Under the pieces are notes generated by a model. It saw nothing but the letters and a program-made list of their open reading frames with translations. It did not search any database and was not told the DNA's origin. Below, one piece after another: positions 53,171 to 61,634 of a stretch of 64,000 nt of DNA; the stretch's first letter is position 1, and each line of letters opens with the position of its first letter. The stretch is from VXRD01 sp965242535 (GTDB taxonomy: Bacteria; Latescibacterota; UBA2968), in contig OZ251458.1 in the NCBI GenBank assembly GCA_965242535.1, forward strand, positions 3,162,001 to 3,226,000, read 5' to 3'. The position numbers and the translations under genes are program-made.

Positions 53171-54328
53171 ATGGCTACCCCGAACATCTTCTCTTGCGTC
53201 ACAAGTGAACGCTTGCAGGATGCCTTCGTCTGCTATCTTGTCGCTTGTGCCAACCAGACCACAAGTGACCGTGACCTCCAAGAGTGTGGGTTGGAGTTCG
53301 TTCGCACGCTCTTTCGAGCAGGCGCATCGAATGCAACCGCGGGCGTGCCCGTGTTGGACCCCGATGGAGAACCCATGGATCCCTACGTTGGTCCGTGCAA
53401 AGTGAGCGAAGTATACGATCTCAAACCTCAATACAAAGTCAAAGATGGTGAGATTGATGTGTATTTTCAAGCCAAAGTGGACGGGAAAAAGGTTGCGTTT
53501 ATCATTGAAAACAAAATTCACACGTCAGAGCACGATAATCAACTGGCGCGGTATCTGAACTCTGTCAGCAAAGATGAACAAGATCTAATCAAGGCCGTTT
53601 ATTTTAAGACTGGGTATGTGTTCAGTGATGAGAGGGCCTTTGTCGAATGCAACAAGTATTCCGTGTTTGAGGCGGAAGACATGAAAAAGTTTCTTGCAGG
53701 TCAGGTCGCGACGAAAAAAGACGAAATTCTGCGCCAGTATGCAGAACATCTGGAGAACCTGATAGAAACGAGAGACGAGGATCTAACGAAATGGGATCTT
53801 GACCCTGTGCGATGGGAGTTCATGCTGAAGCTTCGGGAAAAGCTAGAAGACGCGGCTGACGACTGGCAATGCTTTATTTGCAAAAAATTTTCAGGTCTTC
53901 CGAAAGACGACGATATCTGGAAAGAGAAAGGCTTAAAAAGAAAAAACGAATGGGGTGGCATGTGGATGGAGTACTGGTTCTCAAAATATCTGTTTTGGCG
54001 AATCGATCCCAAAACAAAAAAGAATCTACGACTAATGATTGCACTTTCCAACGCCAAGTTGGACTATGATTTGGACTATGAGGTGGTTCGGAAAGAATAC
54101 CGAAGTTGTTTCGAGGAAGTCCTCTCGGAAAAAGGAGTATCTGGAAAAGCAAGAGGGAATAAAGGCGCGTTTTGCACCGTCGGCTTCATTGATATCCCCG
54201 AATTTCAGGAAAAGACGGTGAGCGATTTTCTGGAGGGAAAGGCGGTGAGCAAATTTCTGGATCGAGTGAAGCGGGTGCATATTGGATTTCTCAAAAAGAT
54301 GCAACAGAGGTGTGAGTCAACACAGTAA
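53171..54328 (+). CDS. PD-(D/E)XK nuclease superfamily protein, paralogue 2
   Basis: 385 aa. Catalytic core at about residues 95-140: GEIDVYFQAK (Asp) then AFIIENKIHTSEHDNQLARY (E-N-K and QLxRY). It is longer than paralogue 1 by insertions before the Asp and near the C-terminus (SDFLEGKAVSKFLDRVKR). The N-terminus MATPNIFSCVTSERLQDAF and the block CGLEFVRTLF(R/Q)AGAS match paralogue 1. Start follows AAAGGAG. Upstream leader copy 3 and two micro-ORFs complete the unit. Divergence between paralogues is moderate, so this is not a very recent duplication. Confidence 0.8.
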   Translation: MATPNIFSCVTSERLQDAFVCYLVACANQTTSDRDLQECGLEFVRTLFRAGASNATAGVPVLDPDGEPMDPYVGPCKVSEVYDLKPQYKVKDGEIDVYFQAKVDGKKVAFIIENKIHTSEHDNQLARYLNSVSKDEQDLIKAVYFKTGYVFSDERAFVECNKYSVFEAEDMKKFLAGQVATKKDEILRQYAEHLENLIETRDEDLTKWDLDPVRWEFMLKLREKLEDAADDWQCFICKKFSGLPKDDDIWKEKGLKRKNEWGGMWMEYWFSKYLFWRIDPKTKKNLRLMIALSNAKLDYDLDYEVVRKEYRSCFEEVLSEKGVSGKARGNKGAFCTVGFIDIPEFQEKTVSDFLEGKAVSKFLDRVKRVHIGFLKKMQQRCESTQ

Positions 54329-54340
54329 ACGTTACAGCCC

Positions 54341-54470
54341 TCAACAACGAGGACTTTGGCAATGGCCCCTTTCATTCGTTCCAAAACACCGCGAGATGCA
54401 GAGGCCGTTTAAGCCCCTGCCCGCGCTGAAGTCTATGCTATATCGCGCTATGCAGATTCACATTTCGAGG
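54341..54470 (+). pseudogene. 3'-end remnant of an Rpn-family gene and flanking repeat
   Basis: 54394-54470 (GATGCAGAGGCCGTTTAAGC... CATTTCGAGG) duplicates the end of the intact Rpn gene and its downstream DNA (55846-55920), including the final codons DAEVV and stop. The rest of that gene copy is gone. A ~39-bp segment at 54341-54380 (AACAACGAGGACTTTGGCAA) is repeated at 54588-54626. Confidence 0.6.
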
Positions 54471-54507
54471 AGGTGACACCTTTTGTTGTCGCCTCCTTTT
54501 ATTTTTT
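54469..54507 (+). terminator. Rho-independent terminator
   Basis: Stem GGAGGTGACA / TGTCGCCTCC (one G-T pair) followed by TTTTATTTTTT. The same structure lies after the Rpn gene at 55919. It probably ends the nuclease transcript now. Confidence 0.82.
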
Positions 54508-54878
54508 GCCACAACAGACCCTTGTCACGGACGGGATCGCCGATGGGCTTCAACGCGGGATTGCGTCGTTCATAACAAAACAACCCGCAACAACGAGGAA
54601 TTTGGCAATGATCGCTTTCATTCGTTTGATGGCGCGAGGACAGGTCTATGGGCATGTCCCTGCGGTCAATGGGGCAGGCCAGGGATTGACCACGGCCCCC
54701 TGCTTTGAGGTGGCAAAGGCATTTTGATGGTTGATTTCGGTTCAAACAATCGCTAACTTGGGGGCATCGATCCGGAAAAAGTCAATCCCGTATCCGCAGG
54801 CCCGGTCGCGACGGATGATTCGTTTTTTCAGCGCATGCGCCGCCATGCCGTTGGCAGTCACTTTATTGAGATAGCTCC
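54508..54878. other. Intergenic remnant DNA
   Basis: Contains the second copy of the AACAACGAGG repeat (54588-54626) and the phrase TCGCTAACTTGGGG, also seen at 49471. No intact gene is seen; an 84-codon frame is not protein-like. Confidence 0.5.
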
Positions 54879-55862
54879 ATGGCCGAATACGATACGACTT
54901 TCAAACGGCTGGTTCAAATTTCTCCAGAAGCCTTCGTCCTGTTCGCACTCGGCGATCAGGCCAAGGTCGAAATTGACGAAGTGATCGAAACCGAGCTCCC
55001 CACGGTCGAAACGCGCCTCACCGATAGCCTCATTCGCGTGCGGATCGATGGCGAGGAAGCCTTGGTCCACACGGAATTTCAAACCGCGGACAGCACGGAT
55101 TCCCCGATGCCGATTCGCATGGCGAGCTACATCATCCGACTCATCGAATCCCATGGCCTACCGGTTTATTCCTGCGTGATCTACTTGCGTCCCGGTGCCG
55201 GGCGTCGCGATGAGGGCTACTACGAGCAAGCCCTTCCCGGTCATCGCGTCTTGGTGGAATACAAGGTGATTCGGTTGAGTGAAATGGAGGGGCGTGCGAT
55301 TCTCGAGGGCGGTCAGGATGGCTTGCTTCCTTTCGCGTCCTTGATGAAGCGTCCTGCGGGGATGGGTTCCGAGGACTGGTTGCGCCAGTGCATTCGCCGG
55401 ATCGATGCCGTATCGTTGGATCAGGCAGACAAGGTTGACTTTTTGGGCAGTTTGGCGGTATTGAGTGGTTTGGTTTATGATCAGACCACCATCACGGGTA
55501 TTTTTTCTGAGGAGGGTGTTATGGATGCGATTACGCAGGAATCATCGTTTGCCCAATACCTCAAGGAACAGTTCAGGGAACAGTTCCTTAAGCAGGGCAT
55601 TGAGCAGGGCATCGAGCAGGGCATCGAGCAGGGCAAGGAACAGTTTAGAGAACAGTTCATTGAGCAGGGGGGCAGAGAACGTGCGGTTGAAGATATCCTC
55701 GACGTGCTGGAGATCCGCTTTGGTACGTCCGTGGCCGATCAATTCGCAGATCGCATTGCGGTCATCGACGATTTGCAACGGCTCAAGCAGTTGCACCGCT
55801 CGGCAGTGCAAGTGAATGGGCTGGATGATTTTCAGCGTTTGTTGGATGCAGAGGTCGTTTAA
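54879..55862 (+). CDS. Rpn-family recombination-promoting nuclease / putative transposase
   Basis: 327 aa. The N-terminal PD-(D/E)XK-type domain (about 1-130) has DSLIRVRIDGEEALVHTEFQT, with Glu and Gln at the catalytic strand in place of a canonical E-x-K. The middle is helical. The C-terminal tail has a glutamine-rich repeat EQGIEQGIEQGIEQGKEQ (about 236-260), a variable-length region typical of Rpn/DUF4351 proteins, then a DUF4351-like end. Rpn proteins cut DNA and raise recombination. No clear ribosome site is seen. A truncated copy of its 3' end lies at 54394. Confidence 0.85.
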   Translation: MAEYDTTFKRLVQISPEAFVLFALGDQAKVEIDEVIETELPTVETRLTDSLIRVRIDGEEALVHTEFQTADSTDSPMPIRMASYIIRLIESHGLPVYSCVIYLRPGAGRRDEGYYEQALPGHRVLVEYKVIRLSEMEGRAILEGGQDGLLPFASLMKRPAGMGSEDWLRQCIRRIDAVSLDQADKVDFLGSLAVLSGLVYDQTTITGIFSEEGVMDAITQESSFAQYLKEQFREQFLKQGIEQGIEQGIEQGKEQFREQFIEQGGRERAVEDILDVLEIRFGTSVADQFADRIAVIDDLQRLKQLHRSAVQVNGLDDFQRLLDAEVV

Positions 55863-55918
55863 GCCCCTGCCCGCGATGAAGCATAAGCTATATCGCGCTA
55901 TGCAGATTCACATTTCGA

Positions 55919-55955
55919 GGAGGTGACGCCTTTTGTTGTCGCCTCCTTTTTTGTT
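55919..55955 (+). terminator. Rho-independent terminator after the Rpn gene
   Basis: Stem GGAGGTGAC / GTCGCCTCC with loop GCCTTTTGTT, followed by TTTTTTGTTTT. Confidence 0.85.
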
Positions 55956-56023
55956 TTGATTGACAGCAGGTGCAAATCGCGTTAGGGTGTGCTCGAGGTT
56001 GTCGTCGCGCAAAGGAGGGAGAA

Positions 56024-56278
56024 ATGGCTGACCATTAAGACGTCATTGTCGCGGGTGCGGGCATTGGGGGGTTGTGCGCGGCCCTGCGCGCTCGGGAAAA
56101 CGGGGCGTCTGTTGCCATTCTCGAAAAAGCCGACCAGATCGGCGGATCAGCCGCGGCATCGGGCGGCACGATCTGGTGTGCGTCAAACATAAGCGAATGG
56201 CTCAAAGTGCAACCCAATGGGGATACAGCCCTCGGCACCGCGCTAATCGATTATTTTTATGCGGCCATTTTTGGGCAG
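56024..56278 (+). pseudogene. Truncated FAD-dependent oxidoreductase gene
   Basis: AAAGGAGGGAGAA precedes ATG, then MADH, an in-frame TAA (56036-56038), and continues VIVAGAGIGGLCAALRAREN (dinucleotide-binding GxGxxG), EKADQIGGSAAASGGTIW and GDTALGTALIDYF. This is the N-terminus of a fumarate-reductase/ketosteroid-dehydrogenase-like flavoprotein. About 80 codons remain before the 144-bp direct repeat begins. Dead by both nonsense mutation and truncation. Confidence 0.75.
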
Positions 56279-56402
56279 GAGGTCGATCATTTGCGTGGAA
56301 AGTATCGGCGAGCTCTGGATGTGTCAAGCGGATTTCCCGTTGACAACGGAATCGCGCCTTGCCATCTCGACGAGATTTATGTATATCGTATCCGGTGAAA
56401 AT
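56259..56402 (+). repeat. 144-bp direct repeat, left copy
   Basis: Colinear without gaps with 57031-57174 and differing at about a dozen positions. Starts ATGCGGCCATTTTTGGGCAG, ends GGTGAAAAT. Together the two copies enclose exactly the toxin-antitoxin pair and its terminator. Confidence 0.9.
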
Positions 56403-56426
56403 GACGAATCCCGAAAGGACGAACAC

Positions 56427-56657
56427 ATGAAAAAGAAACTCACAATCTCGATTGATGCAAAGGTCCACGATGAATTGCACGAGGTCATTGGGCAAAAAAA
56501 TATCAGTCGTTTTATCGAGGACGCGATTCGCCTCCATGTGCTCAATCGCGATCTCGAAACGAGATATGCACAAATGGCACAGGACAAAGCCCGCGAAGCG
56601 GAAGCGCTGGAGTGGTCGGAAGGGACATTGGGAGATGTGAGCGATGAACCGAGGTGA
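56427..56657 (+). CDS. Antitoxin of a MazEF-type module
   Basis: 76 aa. The N-terminal ribbon-helix-helix-like DNA-binding part (KKLTISIDAKVHDELHEVIG, then NISRFIEDAIRLHVL) is followed by an acidic tail (REAEALEWSEGTLGDVSDEPR) that would occupy the toxin. It precedes and overlaps the toxin gene by 14 bases, the normal order for mazEF. It is expected to repress its own promoter. Start follows GAAAGGACG. Confidence 0.82.
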   Translation: MKKKLTISIDAKVHDELHEVIGQKNISRFIEDAIRLHVLNRDLETRYAQMAQDKAREAEALEWSEGTLGDVSDEPR

Positions 56658-56946
56658 GGTGTGGTGGGTAAATTTCGATCCCTCTATTGGCGGCGAGATT
56701 CAAAAACGACGGCCTGCAATCATCGTGAGCAACGATGTTGCCAACCGACATTTGAATCGGGTTCAGGTCGTGCCGCTTACGAGCAATGTGGCGCGGCTTT
56801 ACCCAAGTGAAACTCATGTAATACTCAATGGTCTGCAATGCAAGGCACTGGCGGATCAACTGACTACGGTGAGCAAATTGCGATTGTCCGAGCGATTGGG
56901 CCGGCTCAATCGGACAGACATACAAACGGCAACTCGGTCTGGTTGA
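56644..56946 (+). CDS. mazF: MazF/PemK-family endoribonuclease toxin (3' end apparently frameshifted)
   Basis: 100 aa. GEVWWVNFDPSIGGEIQKRR (beta1 and loop), RRPAIIVSND with the catalytic Arg, VVPLTSN with the catalytic Thr, and CKALADQLTTVSKLRL are all present. Family members end ..A(I/L)xxQLGL. Here the frame ends NRTDIQTATRSG, while the neighbouring frame reads YKRQLGLVD before TAG. An indel near 56912-56925 has thus replaced the last helix. mRNA cleavage activity may be reduced or lost. Confidence 0.82.
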   Translation: MNRGEVWWVNFDPSIGGEIQKRRPAIIVSNDVANRHLNRVQVVPLTSNVARLYPSETHVILNGLQCKALADQLTTVSKLRLSERLGRLNRTDIQTATRSG

Positions 56947-56972
56947 TTAGCTAAAACGCAATCCGCAACGAC

Positions 56973-57010
56973 AAACCCGCTCGGCGTTCAATATGCCGAG
57001 CGGGTTTTTG
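56973..57010 (+). terminator. Rho-independent terminator of the toxin-antitoxin operon
   Basis: A 13-bp stem AAACCCGCTCGGC / GCCGAGCGGGTTT with a 9-nt loop, then TTG. 26 bp after the toxin stop and 20 bp before the right direct repeat. Confidence 0.88.
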
Positions 57011-57030
57011 TTCAGCCTGCATTTAATTCC

Positions 57031-57174
57031 ATGCGACCATTTTTGAGCAGGAGATCGGTCATTTGCGTGGAAAGTATCGGCGAGCTCTCGATGTGTCAAG
57101 CGGATTTCCCATCGACAACGGAATCGCGCCTTGCTATCTCGACGAGATTTGCGTATATCGTATCTGGTGAAAAT
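57031..57174 (+). repeat. 144-bp direct repeat, right copy
   Basis: Second copy of 56259-56402, same orientation. After it, 57175-57325 contains an IS4-remnant segment (57229-57297, GCGAAAAGCGAATGCTTTGG...) related to 18984 and 61353. Confidence 0.9.
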
Positions 57175-57325
57175 ATGGCATCCGGTCAATGAGCACGTCA
57201 CCGTTTGTCTTTTCGGGGTCTGGGTGGATTTGACCTGCGAAAAGCGAATGCTTTGGCGACGGCAAGGGCTGTCAGGGCTTAAAACAGCTTCTAAAAGTCA
57301 ATGTGGGAGTCACACCAACCAATTT

Positions 57326-59311
57326 ATGGCGCAATCCCGACACATTCCCGACCTGCCGAGCGCGGAAGACCCGATTCGGAAAACCGCTGTGCTGGCGATG
57401 GTGGGCACGCTGGTCTTTACCTGCGTGATGTCCACGTACATCGAACTGAGCACGCGGTCGGCCTTGCTGGCCATGTCGAACCTGCCGATGACCGTGCTTT
57501 TGCCCTTTGTGTTCTGGTTGCTGGGCAATGCGGTGTTGAAGCGGTTCTGCCCCCGGTTGTCCCTCTCGTCTTCGGAAATGCGCGTGTTGTTTTGTCTCGT
57601 GTGGATCGGCGGGTTATTCGCCGGGTTCAACTGGGCAACGCAATGGGCCGGCATGATGGCGGCGCCGCGGTATTTTGCGTCGCCCGAGAACCGATGGGAA
57701 GAGTTGTATTTCGACGACCTGCCCGACTGGATGCTACCGCTCGACAGCCCGGGCGTGGTGGATGGCTTTTATCAAGGGGTGTGGGCGGGCGTGCCATGGG
57801 GCGCGTGGCTCGCCCCGCTTTTTTGGGCGGGATCCATCGCGCTGGCAATCGCGGCCGTGGGCTTGGGATTGACCGCGTTGTTCCAAAAACAATGGGCGCA
57901 CCACGAGCGGTTGGTCTATCCCCTCGCCGAAGTGTCGCTGGAACTCACCGAGGGCTTCGACCGCAAACGCGGTTGGCCCCCGTTTGTGAAAAACCGGGTG
58001 TTCTGGGTGGGATTTGTCGTGGCCGCGGTTCCCCTGTTGTGGAACATCGGGGCGTACTTCGTACCGGATTTTCCGCGCATCGCAATTTTCGATCCGATGT
58101 TCGGCCCCCGAGGCAGGCGCGGCGTGCAGTTGTCGCGCTATCTGCCGGCCTTTGCGTTTTCGTATCGCATTTTGCCCACGCTCTCGGGCTTCACATTTTT
58201 GTGCGATTTGAACATTTTGTTCAGCATCTGGTCCGTGTTTTTCGCCGGACTCGTCGCGCAATACGGCATGAACCGAGTGGGATTTACCATCGGGTTGGAA
58301 GGGCAGACCGCAGACGGGGGCGGCATCCTGAGTTTGTTCTCCAACGGCGCGATGGCCGGGCTGGCCGCGTGGGGCGTGTGGACCGCGCACGGGCACTTAA
58401 AGCGGGTTTGGGAACAGGTGAGAAAGCCCAGGGCGTGGGATGTTGCCGAAACCGCGATCCTCTCGCCGCGCGGCACGCTATTCGCCTTGGCGGGCGGGTT
58501 GCTCTACATGGCGTTCTGGCTGTACCAGTCGGGCAATGGCACGGTGACGCTCATCTTGTGGATGGCGGCGTTTTGGATCGGCCTGTTCGTGTCGATGAAA
58601 TTGTTGGCCGCCATTGGCTTTGCGTACTTGTTTCCCTTTTGGGCAGGGGGAACGCCGATGCTGGGCGACATGTTCGTGGGCACGCGCAATATGTCCACCG
58701 CCACGCTGGTCAGCACGCACATGGTGAATCACCGCTTGCTGGCCGGGTGGCGCGTGCCAACGGCTCTGCCCAATATCGACCGGGTGATGGCGCAGTCGCC
58801 CAAGACGAATCGCCTGATCTGGATCGGCCTGTTGCTCGGCGTGCTGATCGCCGGACTCTATACGATCTGGCTCTGCTACACCTGGGGCGGCGCTAGTTTT
58901 CACTCGTGGGCGCTGGAAGGGTCCGCGCGCGAGCGGTACAATATCATCGCAGGGGCGGTCGCGAACACGGATCGCACCGTGCCCGATTTAGAAAAAATAA
59001 GCGTGTACCTGATCGGCGTGCTCGGCGCGTTGGTATTCGCGGTGCTCCAAGCGCGGATTCCCTGGTGGCCCATCCACCCGATCGGGCTGATGGTGATGTA
59101 TAGCTGGCATTTGCGGATTTACGTGTTTAATATTTTTTTGGTGTGGTTAGCCAAGTTGCTCATTCTAAAATTCGGCGGCATCCTGCTCTACCGCCGGGTG
59201 CGGCCGTGTTGCTACGGCCTGATCGTGGGATTCGTATTCGCCATCGGCATGGCCTTCCTCGTAGATGTGATCTGGTTCCCCGACCAAGGGCACGGGGTTC
59301 ACGGCTGGTGA
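57326..59311 (+). CDS. DUF6785/DUF6784 OPT-like transporter
   Basis: 661-aa multi-pass protein, the same length as the paralogue at 3743. Shared blocks: YFASPENRWEELYFDDLPDW, LFQKQWAHHERLVYPLAEV, SRYLPAFAFSYRILPTLSGF, RIPWWPIHPIG and the C-terminal GHGVHGW. About 15 hydrophobic segments are visible. The start at 57326 (MAQSRHIPDLPS) is chosen because upstream frame sequence is repeat DNA. It is 18 bp upstream of a further paralogue, so the two are one operon and could form a heteromeric or sequential transport system. Confidence 0.8.
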   Translation: MAQSRHIPDLPSAEDPIRKTAVLAMVGTLVFTCVMSTYIELSTRSALLAMSNLPMTVLLPFVFWLLGNAVLKRFCPRLSLSSSEMRVLFCLVWIGGLFAGFNWATQWAGMMAAPRYFASPENRWEELYFDDLPDWMLPLDSPGVVDGFYQGVWAGVPWGAWLAPLFWAGSIALAIAAVGLGLTALFQKQWAHHERLVYPLAEVSLELTEGFDRKRGWPPFVKNRVFWVGFVVAAVPLLWNIGAYFVPDFPRIAIFDPMFGPRGRRGVQLSRYLPAFAFSYRILPTLSGFTFLCDLNILFSIWSVFFAGLVAQYGMNRVGFTIGLEGQTADGGGILSLFSNGAMAGLAAWGVWTAHGHLKRVWEQVRKPRAWDVAETAILSPRGTLFALAGGLLYMAFWLYQSGNGTVTLILWMAAFWIGLFVSMKLLAAIGFAYLFPFWAGGTPMLGDMFVGTRNMSTATLVSTHMVNHRLLAGWRVPTALPNIDRVMAQSPKTNRLIWIGLLLGVLIAGLYTIWLCYTWGGASFHSWALEGSARERYNIIAGAVANTDRTVPDLEKISVYLIGVLGALVFAVLQARIPWWPIHPIGLMVMYSWHLRIYVFNIFLVWLAKLLILKFGGILLYRRVRPCCYGLIVGFVFAIGMAFLVDVIWFPDQGHGVHGW

Positions 59312-59329
59312 GGCGATAGGAGATTCCAG

Positions 59330-61300
59330 TTGGCTATTTCTCTTTCCCAACGGGCGATACATACAGCGGCCGAACCCAAGGCGGTGTCGTGGCGGGCGGT
59401 GATGGCGGGATTGCTGTTGATCGTGGCGTCTGACTATTACATCAACTGGTCCACGGTCATCTTGAGCGCGTCGAAGAACAACAAGGCGCTGTTTCCGATG
59501 GGCCTGTTCTTTCCCTTTGTGGTGCTCGTGGCGGTCAACTTATTGCTCGAGCGGGCAAACCCGCAGTGGGCGCTGAATCGCGGTGAATTGTGCGTCTCGC
59601 TGGGCATGGGGCTCATCGGATCGCTGTTCCCGTTCTACGGATTGGCGTCTTACGTGGTCGGCTCCATTGCCGCGCCCTATTATTTTGCGACCCCGGAAAA
59701 CGGCTGGGCAGAATTGCTACATCCCAACATGGTCTCCTGGCTGGTGATGAACAATGAAGACGAAGCGGTGACGTGGTTCTACGACGGGTTGCCCGCCGGG
59801 CAGGGCATTCCGTGGCGGGCGTGGGTCGTGCCCGTGTTTTGGTGGATGACCTTTGTCGGCGCGGCGGCATGCGTGGCCCTCTGCCTGATGGTGGTCTTGC
59901 GAAAGCAGTGGGTCGAAAACGAACGCCTGGAATTTCCGCTGATGGAAGTGGGCTTGCAGGTGGCGCGCATCGGCGAGGGCGAAGCGGGAAAGCCTCCCTT
60001 GCTCGCGCAACGGATTTTTCGCATGGGGTTCTGGATCGGGGTGTTCGCCGTGGGGTGGAACATCATCTCGTTCTTTTACCCATTGATGCCGGGCCTGCCC
60101 ACCACGCACACCGAGGGCGCGTGGTTCCTCTGGCTGGAGGGCGCCAAGCCCTTCTGGGTGCAGATCAGCATTTACGTGATGGGCTTTGCCTATTTCGCGC
60201 GCGTGGAAACCCTGTTCAGTTTCTGGCTGTTCTTCTTGTTCACCGAGGCCGAGGTGGCGACGTTTGACCGCTTGGGCATCGCGGCCGGGCACGGCGGCGG
60301 CGAAGCGGTGCGGTCGCAAAATTTCGGGGTGCTGTGCGCCTATGTGGTGTTCGGGCTGTGGATGGCGCGGGCGCATCTGAAAGCCGCGTTTCGGAAGGTC
60401 GTCACGGGCGCGTCCGATGTGGATGATGCCCGAGAGGCCATGTCCTATCGCGCGGCGGCGATCGCGCTGGTGGCGGCCCTGCTGTACATGGTGGCGTGGT
60501 TGCACGCGGCGGGCATGGAAGTCCGCGTGGCGGCCCTGTACTTGTTTTTCACCGCGGTGGCCTACATCGGCATGGCGCGGTTCGCGGCAGAACTGGGGTT
60601 GCCCTACGGCGATATCGCCTACCATTCGATAACGTGGACGCCCTTTCACATCATGGGCGGGCAAACCGCGACGGCCTCTACCTTGACGTGCCAAGGGTAT
60701 CTCTGGGCGATGTTCGGAAAAACCCGGGGATTTCTGGGCCCTCCCATCGCGCAGATGCTGAAATTGACCACGCCGTTCCGCATCGAGCGCGGGCGCCTGT
60801 TCGGCGCGATTGTGCTCGCCGTGGTGGCGGGTGCGACATTTGCGGTACTGCACGCGATCTCGATGGGCTATTCGTCCGGGGGATTCAACCTGCGAGCCGC
60901 GTGGAATTTGTTGATCGGGCCCCAGCGGTCTTACGATATGTCCATAACTTGGATCCGCAACCCCGAGCCGCCGGATGTGGAGCGGATGCTGTTCATGGGA
61001 TCCGGCGTGCTGATCACGGCGGTGCTCACCTATTTGAAATACCGCTTCGTACGCCTGCCCCTCCATCCGGTCGCGCTGATGCTGCAAGGCACGTACATGG
61101 CGCAAAAGACCGTGTTCTCGGTCTTTCTGACCTGGGCCTACAAGTCGATTGTGCTGAAGGTGGGGGGCGCGCGCCTGTACAAAAAAGGACAACCGTTTTT
61201 CATCGGCCTGCTGATCGGATATGCCGCGGCGACATTTTTGTCCTGCGTAGTGGATAGCCTATTCTTTTTCGGACGGGGCCATCTGGTTCACGGGTTTTGA
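59330..61300 (+). CDS. DUF6785/DUF6784 OPT-like transporter, second tandem member
   Basis: 656 aa, TTG start with ATAGGAGA upstream. Family blocks are present but more diverged: YYFATPENGWAELLHPNM, VVLRKQWVENERLEFPLMEV, VRLPLHPVALMLQ and the C-terminus GHLVHGF. The divergence from its neighbour (roughly 25-30% identity by eye) shows an old duplication with specialisation. Substrate unknown. The convergent phosphodiesterase gene starts beyond a bidirectional terminator. Confidence 0.8.
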   Translation: MAISLSQRAIHTAAEPKAVSWRAVMAGLLLIVASDYYINWSTVILSASKNNKALFPMGLFFPFVVLVAVNLLLERANPQWALNRGELCVSLGMGLIGSLFPFYGLASYVVGSIAAPYYFATPENGWAELLHPNMVSWLVMNNEDEAVTWFYDGLPAGQGIPWRAWVVPVFWWMTFVGAAACVALCLMVVLRKQWVENERLEFPLMEVGLQVARIGEGEAGKPPLLAQRIFRMGFWIGVFAVGWNIISFFYPLMPGLPTTHTEGAWFLWLEGAKPFWVQISIYVMGFAYFARVETLFSFWLFFLFTEAEVATFDRLGIAAGHGGGEAVRSQNFGVLCAYVVFGLWMARAHLKAAFRKVVTGASDVDDAREAMSYRAAAIALVAALLYMVAWLHAAGMEVRVAALYLFFTAVAYIGMARFAAELGLPYGDIAYHSITWTPFHIMGGQTATASTLTCQGYLWAMFGKTRGFLGPPIAQMLKLTTPFRIERGRLFGAIVLAVVAGATFAVLHAISMGYSSGGFNLRAAWNLLIGPQRSYDMSITWIRNPEPPDVERMLFMGSGVLITAVLTYLKYRFVRLPLHPVALMLQGTYMAQKTVFSVFLTWAYKSIVLKVGGARLYKKGQPFFIGLLIGYAAATFLSCVVDSLFFFGRGHLVHGF

Positions 61301-61352
61301 AAAGGGCGATTTAAGCGCGAATGGACACGCAGGCGGGTCGATACGCGCCATA

Positions 61353-61549
61353 AGAAGCCATCTAAAAACTCGGGCCGCCATTGAGAGAGTCGCAAAAACA
61401 TTCACTTTTCGCAGGTCAAAACCGTACAGACCGCGAAAATAGGACGCCTTGATTCCCCCCTTCCTCGCAGGCACAGGCGTAGCCTACAATGAGCGAAGCG
61501 AATAACGGGGGCTAGGGGGGTAGGTCCCGATAATTTTTAGATGGCTTCT
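61353..61549. repeat. Segment bounded by 16-bp inverted repeats (IS4-type remnant)
   Basis: AGAAGCCATCTAAAAA at 61353-61368 and its exact complement at 61534-61549 enclose ~165 bp. The left arm continues with sequence also found, inverted, at 18984-19049 (CTCTCAATGGCGG...). It has no transposase, so it is either a MITE-like derivative or two remnants in opposite orientation. Confidence 0.6.
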
Positions 61550-61557
61550 AAGACAAA

Positions 61558-61594
61558 AGCCCGAGTTCGCAATGAACTCGGGCTCGTTGTTTTT
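61558..61594. terminator. Bidirectional terminator between convergent genes
   Basis: An 11-bp stem AGCCCGAGTTC / GAACTCGGGCT with a 5-nt loop. CGTTGTTTTT follows on the plus strand and TTTGTCTT on the minus strand. It serves the transporter operon and the phosphodiesterase gene. Confidence 0.85.
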
Positions 61595-61634
61595 CGTCTG
61601 TGAACGCGTCTGAAAACGGCTGGTTGTTCCGCGC

